Source: Streptomyces hoynatensis (GTDB lineage Bacteria; Actinomycetota; Actinomycetes; Streptomycetales; Streptomycetaceae). Taken from it: a DNA stretch of 64,000 nucleotides. Position 1 is the stretch's first letter. Each line of letters starts with the position of its first letter. The notes under the pieces are model-generated. The model did no database searches. It was not told the DNA's origin and was given only the letters and a program-made list of their open reading frames with translations. Positions 9,253 to 17,700 of this stretch are shown one piece after another. The stretch is from assembly GCF_003626535.1 (NCBI RefSeq), contig NZ_RBAL01000001.1, forward strand, positions 682,001 to 746,000. Direction: 5' to 3'. The position numbers were made by a program, and so were the translations under genes.

Positions 9253-9429
9253 TCAGCCGCGGCGGCTGACGCGCTGCCGCATCTTCGCCGCGGCGATGCG
9301 CAGCCGCTGCTTGCGGCGGCGCATCACCTGCGCGGGCTGTACGCGGTCGGCGAGGCGGCCCAGGTCATGGGTCAGCTGTGCCCTGGTGGCCTCGATGTCC
9401 GCTCTCAACTGGTCGGATGACGTGCCCAC
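9253..9429 (-). CDS. Small DUF3618-family protein
   Basis: 58-residue protein starting GTG (VGTSSDQLRADIEATRAQ). It carries the DUF3618 core, an acidic-to-neutral helix ADIEATRAQLTHDLGRLADR followed by a strongly basic tail (RRRKQRLRIAAAKMRQRVSRRG). AAGGAGG lies 7 nt before the GTG. Its first 25 nt overlap the end of the holin-X gene, so the two are translationally coupled. DUF3618 proteins commonly accompany phage-holin-like membrane proteins in actinobacteria. Role unknown; probably membrane-associated. Confidence 0.8.
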   Translation of the reverse strand: MGTSSDQLRADIEATRAQLTHDLGRLADRVQPAQVMRRRKQRLRIAAAKMRQRVSRRG

Positions 9430-9806
9430 TTCGCGTCCTCCTTCAGGGTCTCCACGGTCTGGTTCGGTGTCGGCGAGACCGCGCGCATCTCCTGACGGCC
9501 CACGGCCGCCAGGACCAGGCCGATGAGCGCCCAGGCGCCCGCGACGATCAGCGCGGCGAACACCAGGGGCAGCACCAGGTCCAGGGCGAACATGCCGGCC
9601 AGCGACAGGAAGATCACCACCAGGTAGCCGGCGAACCCGGCGCCGCCGAACATGCCGGCGGCCTTGCCCGCCCTGGTGGCCTCCTCGCGCATCTCGGTCT
9701 TCGCCAGCTCCGTCTCCTGGCGGAACAGCGTCTCCACGTCGGACGTCAGGTCGGCCAGGACCTGGACCACGGAGTCCCCTTCCGCCGGTGGCGAGTAGCG
9801 CGACAT
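9405..9806 (-). CDS. Actinobacterial holin-X / DUF1469 membrane protein
   Basis: 133 residues. An N-terminal amphipathic helix (VVQVLADLTSDVETLFRQE, then LAKTEMREEATRAGKAAGMF) is followed by two membrane segments (about residues 52-75, GFAGYLVVIFLSLAGMFAL, and 80-105, VFAALIVAGAWALIGLVLAA) and a polar tail. This is the standard DUF1469 layout. The ATG at 9806 is preceded by GGAGGTG. It forms an envelope module with the overlapping DUF3618 gene and is not a lysis gene as such. Confidence 0.85.
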   Translation of the reverse strand: MSRYSPPAEGDSVVQVLADLTSDVETLFRQETELAKTEMREEATRAGKAAGMFGGAGFAGYLVVIFLSLAGMFALDLVLPLVFAALIVAGAWALIGLVLAAVGRQEMRAVSPTPNQTVETLKEDAKWARHPTS

Positions 9807-9894
9807 CTCACACCTCCACGAAACGGGTGCCGCATCCGCCGCACCCCGGTGCCGAGTAACCACCCCTCCCGGCCCGAAACGGCGCGCCCGCCGC

Positions 9895-10662
9895 TCAGGG
9901 CAGGGTCAGCACCCGGGGCCCCTCGTCGGTGATCGCCACCGTGTGCTCGAAGTGGGCGGCCCTGCTGCCGTCGCAGGTGCGCAGGGTCCAGCCGTCGGGC
10001 GCGGTGTACCAGGGGTCGGCGCCGCCGGCGAGCAGCATCGGCTCGATGGCCAGCACGAGGCCGTGACGCAGCGGAAAGCCCCGCCCGGGGCGGCCCTCGT
10101 TGGGCACCTCGGGGTCCTCGTGCATCCGGCGGCCGATGCCGTGCCCGCCGAAGCCGTGCGGGATGCCGTAGCCGGCGGACCGGCCGACCCGGCCCACGGC
10201 GTGCGCGATGTCTCCGGTCCTGGCGCCGGGGACCGCGGCGGCGATGCCGGCCTCCAGGGCCTGGCGGGTGGTGTCGAGCAGCCGCCGGTCCGCGGGCTCG
10301 GGGCGGCCGATGGTGAAGCTGATCGCCGCGTCGCCCGTCCAGCCGTCCAGGATCGCGCCGCAGTCCACGCTGAGCAGGTCGCCGTCGCGCAGCCGGTAGC
10401 CGTCGGGGATGCCGTGCACGATGGCGTCGTTCACGGAGGTGCAGACGACGCCCGGGTAGGGCACGGGGGCCCAGGAGGGCAGGTAGTCGAGGAACGCGGG
10501 CTTGGCCCCGCTCCCGTGGATGACCTCCCTGGCCACCTCGTCGAGCGCGAGCAGGGTGACGCCCGGCCCGGCGGCCTCCCGCACCGCGCCGAGCGCCCGG
10601 GCCACCACCCGGCCCGCCTCGCGCATGGCGTCCAGCTCGCCGTTCGTCTTGATCTCGACCAT
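9895..10662 (-). CDS. map: Methionine aminopeptidase, type I
   Basis: 255-residue cytosolic metalloprotease removing N-terminal Met from nascent proteins. All five metal ligands are visible: Asp100 (LLSVDCGA), Asp111 (TGDAAISF), His174 (FGGHGIGR), Glu207 (VLAIEPML) and Glu239 (HFEHTVAI). There is no N-terminal zinc finger, so it is the short bacterial type. GGAGGAGCGGTC precedes the ATG. It stands alone, not in the ribosomal-protein cluster that holds the usual housekeeping map, so it may be a second copy. It is divergent from a small XRE regulator. Confidence 0.95.
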   Translation of the reverse strand: MVEIKTNGELDAMREAGRVVARALGAVREAAGPGVTLLALDEVAREVIHGSGAKPAFLDYLPSWAPVPYPGVVCTSVNDAIVHGIPDGYRLRDGDLLSVDCGAILDGWTGDAAISFTIGRPEPADRRLLDTTRQALEAGIAAAVPGARTGDIAHAVGRVGRSAGYGIPHGFGGHGIGRRMHEDPEVPNEGRPGRGFPLRHGLVLAIEPMLLAGGADPWYTAPDGWTLRTCDGSRAAHFEHTVAITDEGPRVLTLP

Positions 10663-10702
10663 GACCGCTCCTCCGGTTTCCCTCGCCTCGGCCCCAATTC
10701 TT

Positions 10703-10718
10703 ATACCGGTATTAGTAT
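10703..10718 (+). promoter_or_regulatory. Palindrome and -10-like element before the XRE gene
   Basis: ATACCGGTAT (10703-10712) is a perfect palindrome in the only A+T-rich patch between map and the XRE gene. TAGTAT (10713-10718) lies 7 nt before the ATG at 10726. If it is a -10 box, the XRE transcript would be leaderless, consistent with the lack of a ribosome binding site. No matching -35 is evident. Confidence 0.4.
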
Positions 10719-10725
10719 CACGTCC

Positions 10726-11004
10726 ATGGTGCGCACTCCTCTCACCCCCGCGGAACGCGAACGCGGCCGCCGCCTCGGCGTCCTGCTCAGGACGGCCAGG
10801 GGCGGGCGCAGCATGGCCGAGGTGGCGGCGGCGGCCGGGATCTCCGCCGAGACCCTGCGGAAGATCGAGACGGGGCGGGCCCCGACGCCCGCCTTCTTCA
10901 CCGTCGTCGCGCTGGCCGCCGCGCTCGGACTCTCCCTCGACGAGGTGGCCGGCGCCTGCGCGCCGGCGGAGGAACCGGCGGGCGCGGCGGGCGCCGCGGC
11001 CTGA
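10726..11004 (+). CDS. Small XRE-family helix-turn-helix regulator
   Basis: 92 residues. The HTH_3 fold spans about residues 8-75 (RRLGVLLRTARGGRSMAEVA, then ISAETLRKIETGRAPTPAFFTVVALAAALGLSLDEVAGAC). The tail is Ala/Glu-rich. No Shine-Dalgarno sequence precedes the ATG, and a -10-like TAGTAT 7 nt upstream suggests a leaderless message. Divergent from map, with a palindrome between. Target unknown; autoregulation is likely. Confidence 0.8.
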   Translation: MVRTPLTPAERERGRRLGVLLRTARGGRSMAEVAAAAGISAETLRKIETGRAPTPAFFTVVALAAALGLSLDEVAGACAPAEEPAGAAGAAA

Positions 11005-11237
11005 GGTGCGGGCGCCGGACGGGCGCCGGACGGGCGCGGGTGAACGCGCCGGGGTGCGGCGTTGGCACGGGCCCGGGCGCGCGCCCGCGCGTCACCGCCG
11101 CCCGCGCCGGTCCGTGCGCCCGCGCCCGGCTGCGCCCTCGTGCCGGTGCGCCGCGCTGCCGTGGGCCGGGCGCCGCGCCGGGAGCGCCGCGGGCCCCCGG
11201 CGGCCGGGCCGGTCCGCCGGGACGGCCCCGGCGCCGG

Positions 11238-11945
11238 TCAGTCCGCCGGCCGGTCGGCCGGGGGAACCGGGGGCGCCGGGGTGGCCAGGGCGAGGGCGGC
11301 GGCGGCCGGGATCTCGTCGAACGCCTCGCGCAGCAGGGCGGCCAGGGTCTCCCGGTCGGCCCGCTCCGGGGTGGCCGACCAGCGGGTGAGGGCCCAGTGC
11401 CAGGCGGACAGGGTGAGGTCGATCAGCAGCCGCAGCCGCAGCCGCGCGTGGGGGTGCGCGCCCTCCCCTTCGCCCGCCGGTGCCCCGGCTCCCTCCGTCC
11501 CGTGGGGGCGGGGCCGTTCGGCCAGGTCGAGCAGGCGCTCGGTCACCTCGGCGCAGTGCCGCAGGCTGTGCGCGGCCAGCCCCGGGGTGCGGTCGCACAG
11601 TTCGCGGGCGGCGAGGAAGCGGGCCTCCCAGCCCTCCGACATGGCCGCGAGCGCGGCGAACATCGTCTCCTCGAACTCCGCCAGCGGCGAGGGCCCCGGC
11701 GTCCGGCGGGCGAGTTCGGCCGTGTAGACCGACCACAGCTCCTTCTCCGGCGCCAGCGCGACGTCCTCCTTGGAGGAGAAGTAGCGGAAGAAGGTCCGCT
11801 GCGAGACCTCGACCGCCCCCACGAGGTCGTCGAGCGTCGTCTGGGCGAACCCCCTGCTGGTGAAGAGCCGCAGCGCCTCGTCCACCAGCGTGCGGCGGGT
11901 GCGGAGCTTCTTGCGCTCGCGCAGGGGCAGCCCGGTCTCACTCAC
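11238..11945 (-). CDS. TetR-family transcriptional regulator
   Basis: 235 residues. The N-terminal HTH (about 10-60: [20 protein letters not shown], then [20 protein letters not shown]) is classic TetR. The helical C-terminal ligand/dimer domain contains a His/Pro/Glu-rich loop and ends in a Pro/Ala tail. It is divergent from a medium-chain reductase, and a 17-bp palindrome (12004-12020) lies between, so it most likely represses that gene and perhaps itself. Ligand unknown. Confidence 0.9.
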   Translation of the reverse strand: MSETGLPLRERKKLRTRRTLVDEALRLFTSRGFAQTTLDDLVGAVEVSQRTFFRYFSSKEDVALAPEKELWSVYTAELARRTPGPSPLAEFEETMFAALAAMSEGWEARFLAARELCDRTPGLAAHSLRHCAEVTERLLDLAERPRPHGTEGAGAPAGEGEGAHPHARLRLRLLIDLTLSAWHWALTRWSATPERADRETLAALLREAFDEIPAAAALALATPAPPVPPADRPAD

Positions 11946-12003
11946 GCGCCGGAGTCTACTCCGCCGAAGGTGCCGCTGGCTGACTTACGCGGGTTGCCAG
12001 CAA

Positions 12004-12025
12004 ATGCCGGTGACCGGCATATACT
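12004..12025 (+). promoter_or_regulatory. Probable TetR operator and -10 of the reductase gene
   Basis: ATGCCGG-TGA-CCGGCAT (12004-12020) is a perfect 7+3+7 inverted repeat in the TetR/reductase intergenic region. TATACT (12020-12025) overlaps its end and looks like a -10 box, so bound repressor would occlude polymerase. Confidence 0.65.
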
Positions 12026-12063
12026 CGGGGTGTTCACGAGGAACGTCACGATCGGAGTCAACG

Positions 12064-12996
12064 ATGCGCGCCTGGACGATCGACCACGAGGCCCCCGAGG
12101 AGCTGTCCCTGGCCGAGGTGCCCGACCCCGAGCCCGGGCCCGGGCAGGCCCTGGTGCGGGTGGCCGCGTTCTCGCTCAACTTCGGCGAGGTGCGCAGGCT
12201 GCCGGAGGGCGAGCCGGGGTGGGTGCCGGGCTGGGACGCGGCCGGGGTGGTGGTCGAGGCCGCGGCCGACGGCTCCGGCCCGGCCGCGGGCACGCCGGTG
12301 GTCTCGCTGGCCCCCGACGGCGCCTGGGCCGAACTGCGCGCCGTGGACACCGCGTTGCTCGCGCCGGTGCCGGCCGGGGCGGACCTGGGCGCGATCAGCA
12401 CCCTGCCGGTCGCCGCCGGGTCGGCCCTGCGCGGCCTGCGCCGCCTCGGGCCGATCCTCGGCCGCCGGGTCCTGGTGACCGGCGCCACCAGCGGCGTCGG
12501 CCGCTTCACCCTGCAACTGGCGGCCCGCGGCGGCGCGTACGTCATCGCGAGCACCAGGAACCCGGCGAACGCCGAGCGGCTGCGCGCGCTGGGCGCGGAC
12601 GAGGTGGTCATCGGCGTCGAGGGGGTGGCCGGGATCGAGGCCCCGGTGCACGGCGTGCTCGACATGGTGGGCGGCGACCACCTGGTCGCCGCCTACCGGC
12701 TGCTGCGCCGCGACGGCACCCTGGTCGCCCTGGGCAGCACCGCGCAGCAGCCGGAGTCCTTCGCCCAGGGCGACTTCAGCGGGTACCTCGGCACCAACCG
12801 GACCATCGCCTCGTACTACCTGCTGGAGGACGCCGACGGCCTGGGCGCCGACCTGGCCTGGCTGGCCGGGCTGGTCGCGCGCGGCGATCTGGAGCCCGAG
12901 ATCGGCTGGCGCGGCGAGTGGACCAGGACCCGGGAGGCGGTGGCGGCCCTGCGGGAGAGCCGGGTGCCGGGCAAGGCGGTCCTCGACCTCGGCTGA
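12064..12996 (+). CDS. Medium-chain NAD(P)H:quinone reductase-like oxidoreductase
   Basis: 310-residue zinc-free MDR protein. A GroES-like N-terminal domain (about 1-115: [31 protein letters not shown]) is followed by a Rossmann cofactor domain ([20 protein letters not shown] at about 140-160, then [10 protein letters not shown]). The structural-zinc cysteines of alcohol dehydrogenases are absent. It probably reduces quinones or other electrophiles with NADPH. It lies next to a divergent TetR gene and its palindrome, a common detoxification layout. It is monocistronic and converges on erm with a hairpin between. Confidence 0.88.
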   Translation: MRAWTIDHEAPEELSLAEVPDPEPGPGQALVRVAAFSLNFGEVRRLPEGEPGWVPGWDAAGVVVEAAADGSGPAAGTPVVSLAPDGAWAELRAVDTALLAPVPAGADLGAISTLPVAAGSALRGLRRLGPILGRRVLVTGATSGVGRFTLQLAARGGAYVIASTRNPANAERLRALGADEVVIGVEGVAGIEAPVHGVLDMVGGDHLVAAYRLLRRDGTLVALGSTAQQPESFAQGDFSGYLGTNRTIASYYLLEDADGLGADLAWLAGLVARGDLEPEIGWRGEWTRTREAVAALRESRVPGKAVLDLG

Positions 12997-13065
12997 GCCG
13001 GCGCGCCGCCCGGCCCCCCGCGTCGCCCCGCGCCCGGCGCGTGAACCGGCGGGTGGCGCCGCGGG

Positions 13066-13113
13066 CGCGCCCCGCCGGGCGCCCCTCGGCGGGGGCCCGG
13101 CCGGCGGGGCGCG
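13066..13113. terminator. Bidirectional hairpin between reductase and erm genes
   Basis: Perfect 13-bp arms CGCGCCCCGCCGG (13066-13078) and CCGGCGGGGCGCG (13101-13113) flank a 22-nt loop between two convergent genes. Confidence 0.55.
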
Positions 13114-13123
13114 TTCCGGCGGC

Positions 13124-13897
13124 TCAGGGCCGGGTGGCGGCGAGCCTGCGGTGCAGCGCCAGCCACTGGGCGGGGGTGACCAGCCCCGCGGTGGCCTCGC
13201 GTGGCACCCCCGCCGCCTCAAGCGCCGCGCTCACCCGGCGGGCGCGGCGCCCGCGGGCGAGCGCCGCCCGCACCGAGCCGCCAGGGCCGGTGAAGCCGGC
13301 CGTGACCAGCGCCCGGTAGTCCGGCAGCTCCGCGGGCGGCAGCAGCGGCACCGGCCTGCGGACCAGCCGCAGCACCGCCGAGTGCGTGCGGGGCACGGGC
13401 GTGAAGTGCGCCCGGTCGATCCGCGGCCCGAGCAGCCACTCGTGCTCCGGCCAGCTCAGCACCGTGATCAGGGGCCAGCGGCCGAAGCCGCCGGTGCGGC
13501 GCCTGGCGTACTCCAGCTGGGTGACGAGCGTGGCCGAGCGCAGCCGGGGCGCCCGCAGGCACCAGCGCACGATGTCCGTCGTGCGCGCGTACGGGATGTT
13601 CCCCACCACGACGAAGGGCAGGCGCGGCGGCGTGGAGCGCAGGAAGTCGCCGCGCACCACCCGGACGTTCGGCAGGCCGCGCACGCGCCGGGGCAGGCGC
13701 GCGGCGAGCGCCGGGTCGAGCTCGTGCGCGACCACCTCGCGCGCCCGGCCGGCCAGCACGCGGGTGAGGGCGCCCTCGCCCGCGCCTGGTTCGACGACGA
13801 GATCGCCGGGCCGCAGCGCGGCGCAGGCGGCGATCGAGCGCAGCACGCCGGGGTGGTACAGGAAGTTCTGTGACAGGGTCTTGCGGCGGGATGCCAT
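13124..13897 (-). CDS. erm: 23S rRNA (adenine-N6)-methyltransferase, ErmE-like
   Basis: 257-residue SAM-dependent methylase of the KsgA/Erm family. It should methylate A2058 of 23S rRNA and give macrolide-lincosamide (perhaps streptogramin B) resistance. Motifs are LSQNFL (8-13), the SAM loop VVEPGAGEGALT (34-45), acidic HELD (58-61) and catalytic NIPY (100-103). VTQLEYARRRTGGFGRW and FTPVPRTHSAVLRL match ErmE-type actinomycete enzymes better than KsgA. The ATG at 13897 is chosen because GAGGAC lies 4 nt upstream and a family-like N-terminus follows. The open frame continues upstream as Arg-rich non-coding sequence. The leader can form hairpins that would hide the ribosome site. Mono- versus dimethylation cannot be told. 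Confidence 0.88.
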   Translation of the reverse strand: MASRRKTLSQNFLYHPGVLRSIAACAALRPGDLVVEPGAGEGALTRVLAGRAREVVAHELDPALAARLPRRVRGLPNVRVVRGDFLRSTPPRLPFVVVGNIPYARTTDIVRWCLRAPRLRSATLVTQLEYARRRTGGFGRWPLITVLSWPEHEWLLGPRIDRAHFTPVPRTHSAVLRLVRRPVPLLPPAELPDYRALVTAGFTGPGGSVRAALARGRRARRVSAALEAAGVPREATAGLVTPAQWLALHRRLAATRP

Positions 13898-13990
13898 GGA
13901 TGTCCTCGGAGTCCTCGGGGGGAGGACAGGCCGACGACGGCGGAACGCGCGCGCACGACGGCGGATCGCGGCGCAGGGCCGCGATCCCGG
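13898..13990 (-). promoter_or_regulatory. erm leader with attenuator-like hairpins
   Basis: In the erm mRNA leader a 10-bp perfect hairpin (GGATCGCGGC / GCCGCGATCC, 13963-13972 and 13978-13987, loop GCAGG) comes first. It is followed by GTCCTC (13927-13922), GAGGAC (13916-13911) and a second GAGGAC (13907-13902), which is the likely Shine-Dalgarno element. GTCCTC can pair with either GAGGAC, so the ribosome site can be sequestered or freed. No convincing leader peptide with its own stop was found. Confidence 0.5.
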
Positions 13991-14377
13991 GAGCCGTGAG
14001 GTGCCGCGGCCCCGAACCGGCGTCACCGGAAGGCCGGGACGTCACCGGGAGGGCGCGCGGGAGAGCGGGAAAGCGAGTGCCGACGGCCTGTCCGGGTCGG
14101 TGGACACGGACGGCCCTGGCAACGGGAGCCGCGGGAGCTCAGACGCCGGGCAGATCCTCGTGGACCAGGGCCGGGCGGCAGGCGCGAGGACGATACGCGT
14201 GCGTGAGGCCGCACCCGGCGAACCCGGCGACTGCGCGCCGACCGTCGCGGCAAAGCGTTCCCATGGCGGGGACCCTACGCGCGGCCTGTGGCCGCGGCAA
14301 CGGAGTTTCCTCACGGCCCGTCCCCCCAACCACCGGGGGACACGACGGGGCGTGCGACGGCGTCGGGGCTGCCCGGC
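13991..14377. other. Gene-free stretch upstream of erm
   Basis: With the erm leader on one side and the PIN fragment on the other, this ~390-bp stretch shows no frame with family resemblance on either strand. It probably holds the erm promoter and decayed sequence associated with the PIN fragment. Confidence 0.45.
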
Positions 14378-14526
14378 GCCGATGGCCTCGATCGCGCACC
14401 GCGGCTTCCGGACGCCCCGCTTGATTCCGGCGTCCGTGGTGACCCAGGGGACGCCGAGGGGCTCGGCGAGGGCGACGTAGGTGGCGTCGCAGGCGGACGG
14501 GTTGCCGTGCAGGGCCCGGATGCGCG
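14378..14526 (-). pseudogene. VapC-like PIN-domain toxin fragment (C-terminal remnant)
   Basis: The minus strand encodes about 48 residues with the C-terminal third of a PIN-domain RNase: ALHGNPSACDATYVALAE, then GVPWVTTDAGIKRG and PRCAIEAI. The conserved Asp of DATYVALAE and the Asp of TTDAGI are kept. The N-terminal ~80 residues with the other acidic residues are missing, there is no start codon with a ribosome site, and no stop follows at the natural end. No antitoxin lies nearby. It is a decayed toxin-antitoxin remnant between erm and an ABC exporter. Confidence 0.7.
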
Positions 14527-14743
14527 GCAGCGGCGGCGTCTCGTCTGGCGGGGACCGGGTGGGGCGTGCGCGGGGCGCGGCCGTCGCTCGCGCCGGAGTG
14601 CGCGGCCGTCGCCTGGCCGACGATGATGCGGAGGGATGAACGTGGGATGAAATCCCCAGGCGGGCGCGTTGCGGTCCTGGGAGAGTGACGCAGGCGGCGC
14701 CCCCGGGCGGCGGGCGCGCACCGGGCGACGGAGGGAGCTGCTT

Positions 14744-17700
14744 GTGGCGGTGGCACGGGAAGAGGGGGGCCTTTCGGCGCCCGACGGCGGCTGGGTGAGG
14801 CGGCTCACGGGGTACTGCCTGCGGTACCGCCGCAACGTCCTGCTGGCGGTGGGCGCCTCGCTGGCCGGCATGGCGATGACGGCCCTGATGCCGCTGATCA
14901 CGAAGTCGGTGATCGACGACGTGGTGGTCGGCGGGCACGGCTCGCTCACCCCCAGGATCGTGCTGCTGGTCGCCGGGGCCCTCGTCATCTACGGGCTCAC
15001 CTTCCTGCGCCGCTACTACGGCGGCAGGCTCGGCATCGACGTGCAGCACGACCTGCGCACCGAGATGTACCGCTCGCTCACCCGGCTCGACGGCCGCCGC
15101 CAGGACCGGCTGAGCACCGGGCAGGTCGTCGGCAGGGCCACCAGCGACCTCCAGCTCATCCAGGGCCTGCTGTTCATGATGCCGGTGACGGTCGGCAACG
15201 TGATGCTGTTCGCCGTCTCCCTGGTGATCATGTGCACGCTCTCCCCGCTGCTCACGCTGATCGCGCTCGCCGTGGTGCCCGCCCTGTGGCTGATCACCGC
15301 CCGCACCCGCACCCGGCTGTTCCCGGCCACCTGGTACGCCCAGCAGCGCGCCGCGGACATCGCCGGGGTCGTGGACGGCGCCGTCGGCGGGGTCCGGGTC
15401 GTCAAGGGCTTCGGGCAGGAGGAGCAGGAGATGGGCAAGCTGCGCGCCGCCTCCGGCCGGCTGTTCGCGGCCCGGCTGCGCAGCGTGCGGCTGAACGCCC
15501 GCTACACCCCCGCCCTCCAGGCGGTGCCCGCCCTCGGCCAGGTGGCGATGCTCGCCCTCGGCGGCTGGATGGCCACCCGCGGGCAGATCACGCTCGGCAC
15601 CTTCGTCGCGTTCTCCACCTACCTCGCCCAACTGGTCGGCCCCGTACGGATGTTCACCGTCATCCTCACCATGGGTCAGCAGGCCAGGGCCGGGGTGGAG
15701 CGGGTGCTGGAACTCATCGACACCCGGCCGGAGATCACCGAGGCCCCCGGCGCCCGCGAGCTGCCGCCCGGCGCCCCGGCCACGGTGGAGTTCGACCGGG
15801 TCTCCTTCCGCTACCGGCCGGGCGGCGAGCCGGTGCTGCGGGAGCTCTCGCTGCGGATCGAGCCGGGCGAGACGCTCGCCGTGGTGGGCCCCTCCGGCAG
15901 CGGCAAGTCGACCGTCTCGCTGCTGCTGCCGCGCTTCTACGACCCCGACGGCGGCACCGTCCGCCTCGGCGGCCACGACCTGAGGGAACTCACCTACGAC
16001 TCGCTGCGGGCCGCGATCGGGCTCGTCCCCGAGGACGGGTTCCTGTTCTCCGACACGGTCCGAGCCAACCTCGCCTACGGGCATCCGGAGGCGACCGAGG
16101 AGCAGATGCGGGCGGCGGCCAGGGCCGCGCAGGCCGAGGACTTCATCGCGGCGCTGCCCCAGGGCTACGACACCGTCATCGGCGAGCAGGGCCTGACCCT
16201 CTCCGGCGGGCAGCGGCAGCGGATCGCGCTGGCCCGGGCGATCCTGACCGACCCGCGGCTGCTGATCCTCGACGACGCCACCTCCGCCGTCGACGCCCGG
16301 GTCGAGCACGAGATCCACGACGCGCTGCGCGCGGTCATGGCCGGCCGGACCACGCTGCTGATCGCGCACCGGCAGTCCACCCTCCAGCTCGCCGACCGGA
16401 TCGCGGTGCTGGAGGCCGGCCGGCTCGTCGACACCGGCACCCACGAGGAACTGGTGGCGCGCTGCGGGCTGTACCGGCGGCTGCTCGCCGACCCCGCCGA
16501 ACTCGCCGGGGCCGGGCGCGACCCGGTGGGGCTGCTCGCCGGGCCGGAGGCGCTGCCCGGCGGGCCCGGGTCCCTCCCCGGCGGCTCGGAGCCGCTGCCA
16601 GGCTCGGAGCCGCTGACCGGCCCGGAGGCGCTGCCCGCGCGGGCGGGCGCGCGCACCGCCGTGGCCGCCCCCGCGGGGCCGGGCGGCCCCGGGGCGCCGG
16701 GGGCCGCGCCTGGGCAGGGCCCCGGCGGCGGGATCACCCCCGAGCTGTGGGTCGGGGAACCCGGCCAGGAGGGCAGGGACGGCAGGGACGGCAGGGAGGG
16801 AGCGCCGCTCGCCCCGGCCACCGCCGCGGGGCCCGTGGGCGGCGGCCCGGGGCGCATGGGCGGCCTCGCGGCGAACCCGCAGCTGCTGGCGCAGGTGGCC
16901 GCGCTGCCCCCGGCCACCGACGCCCCGGACGTGGACGAGGAGCGCGCGGCCGGCGCGGAGCCGGGCGGCTTCGGACTGCGCCGCCTGCTCCAGGGCCTCG
17001 GGCGGCCGTTCGCCCTGGCCCTGCTGCTCGTCGTCGCCGACGCCCTGGCCTCGCTCGTGGTGCCGATCCTCATCAGGAGCGGCATCGACGACGGCGTGCA
17101 GCGCGAGGACCTGCACGCCGTGTGGGTGGCCTCCGCGGTGGCGTTCGTGGTGGTGCTGGCGCAGTGGGTGGCGCAGTTCGGCGGGCTGCGCCTGGTGGGC
17201 CGCACGGGGGAACGGGCCCTGTACACGCTCCGGGTGAAGATCTTCGCCCAGCTCCAGCGGCTCGGCCTCGACTACTACGAGCGGGAGCTGGCCGGGCGCG
17301 TGATGACGCGGATGACCACCGACGTGGACGCGCTGACCTCCTTCCTCCAGACGGGGCTCACCCAGGCGCTGGTGGCCCTGATGACCTTCTTCGGCATCAT
17401 GGGCGTGCTGCTGGCCATCGACCCCCAGCTCGCCCTGGTCGTGCTCGTCACGCTGGTGCCGCTGGTGGCCGGGACCGTCGTGTTCCGGCGGCACAGCTCC
17501 CGCGCCTACGAGCTGGCCAGGGAGCGGGTCAGCGGGGTCAACGCCGACCTGCAGGAGACGGTGGCCGGGCTGCGGATGGTGCAGGCGTTCCGGCGCGAGG
17601 AGGACGGCTTCGCGCGGTTCACCGCCCGCTCGGACGGCTACCGGCAGGCGCGGGCCCGCGGGCAGTGGCTGATCTCGGTCTACTTCCCCTTCGTCCAGCT

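Noticed and set aside
9405..9806. Holin-X protein as evidence of a prophage
   Set aside because: DUF1469 proteins are ordinary actinobacterial envelope proteins; no phage structural, lysis or integrase genes are nearby.
13218..14045. Longer N-terminus or leader peptide for erm in the 13898-14045 region
   Set aside because: The open frames read as Arg/Pro-rich sequence without a stop near the hairpins, and the family N-terminus begins at the ATG at 13897.
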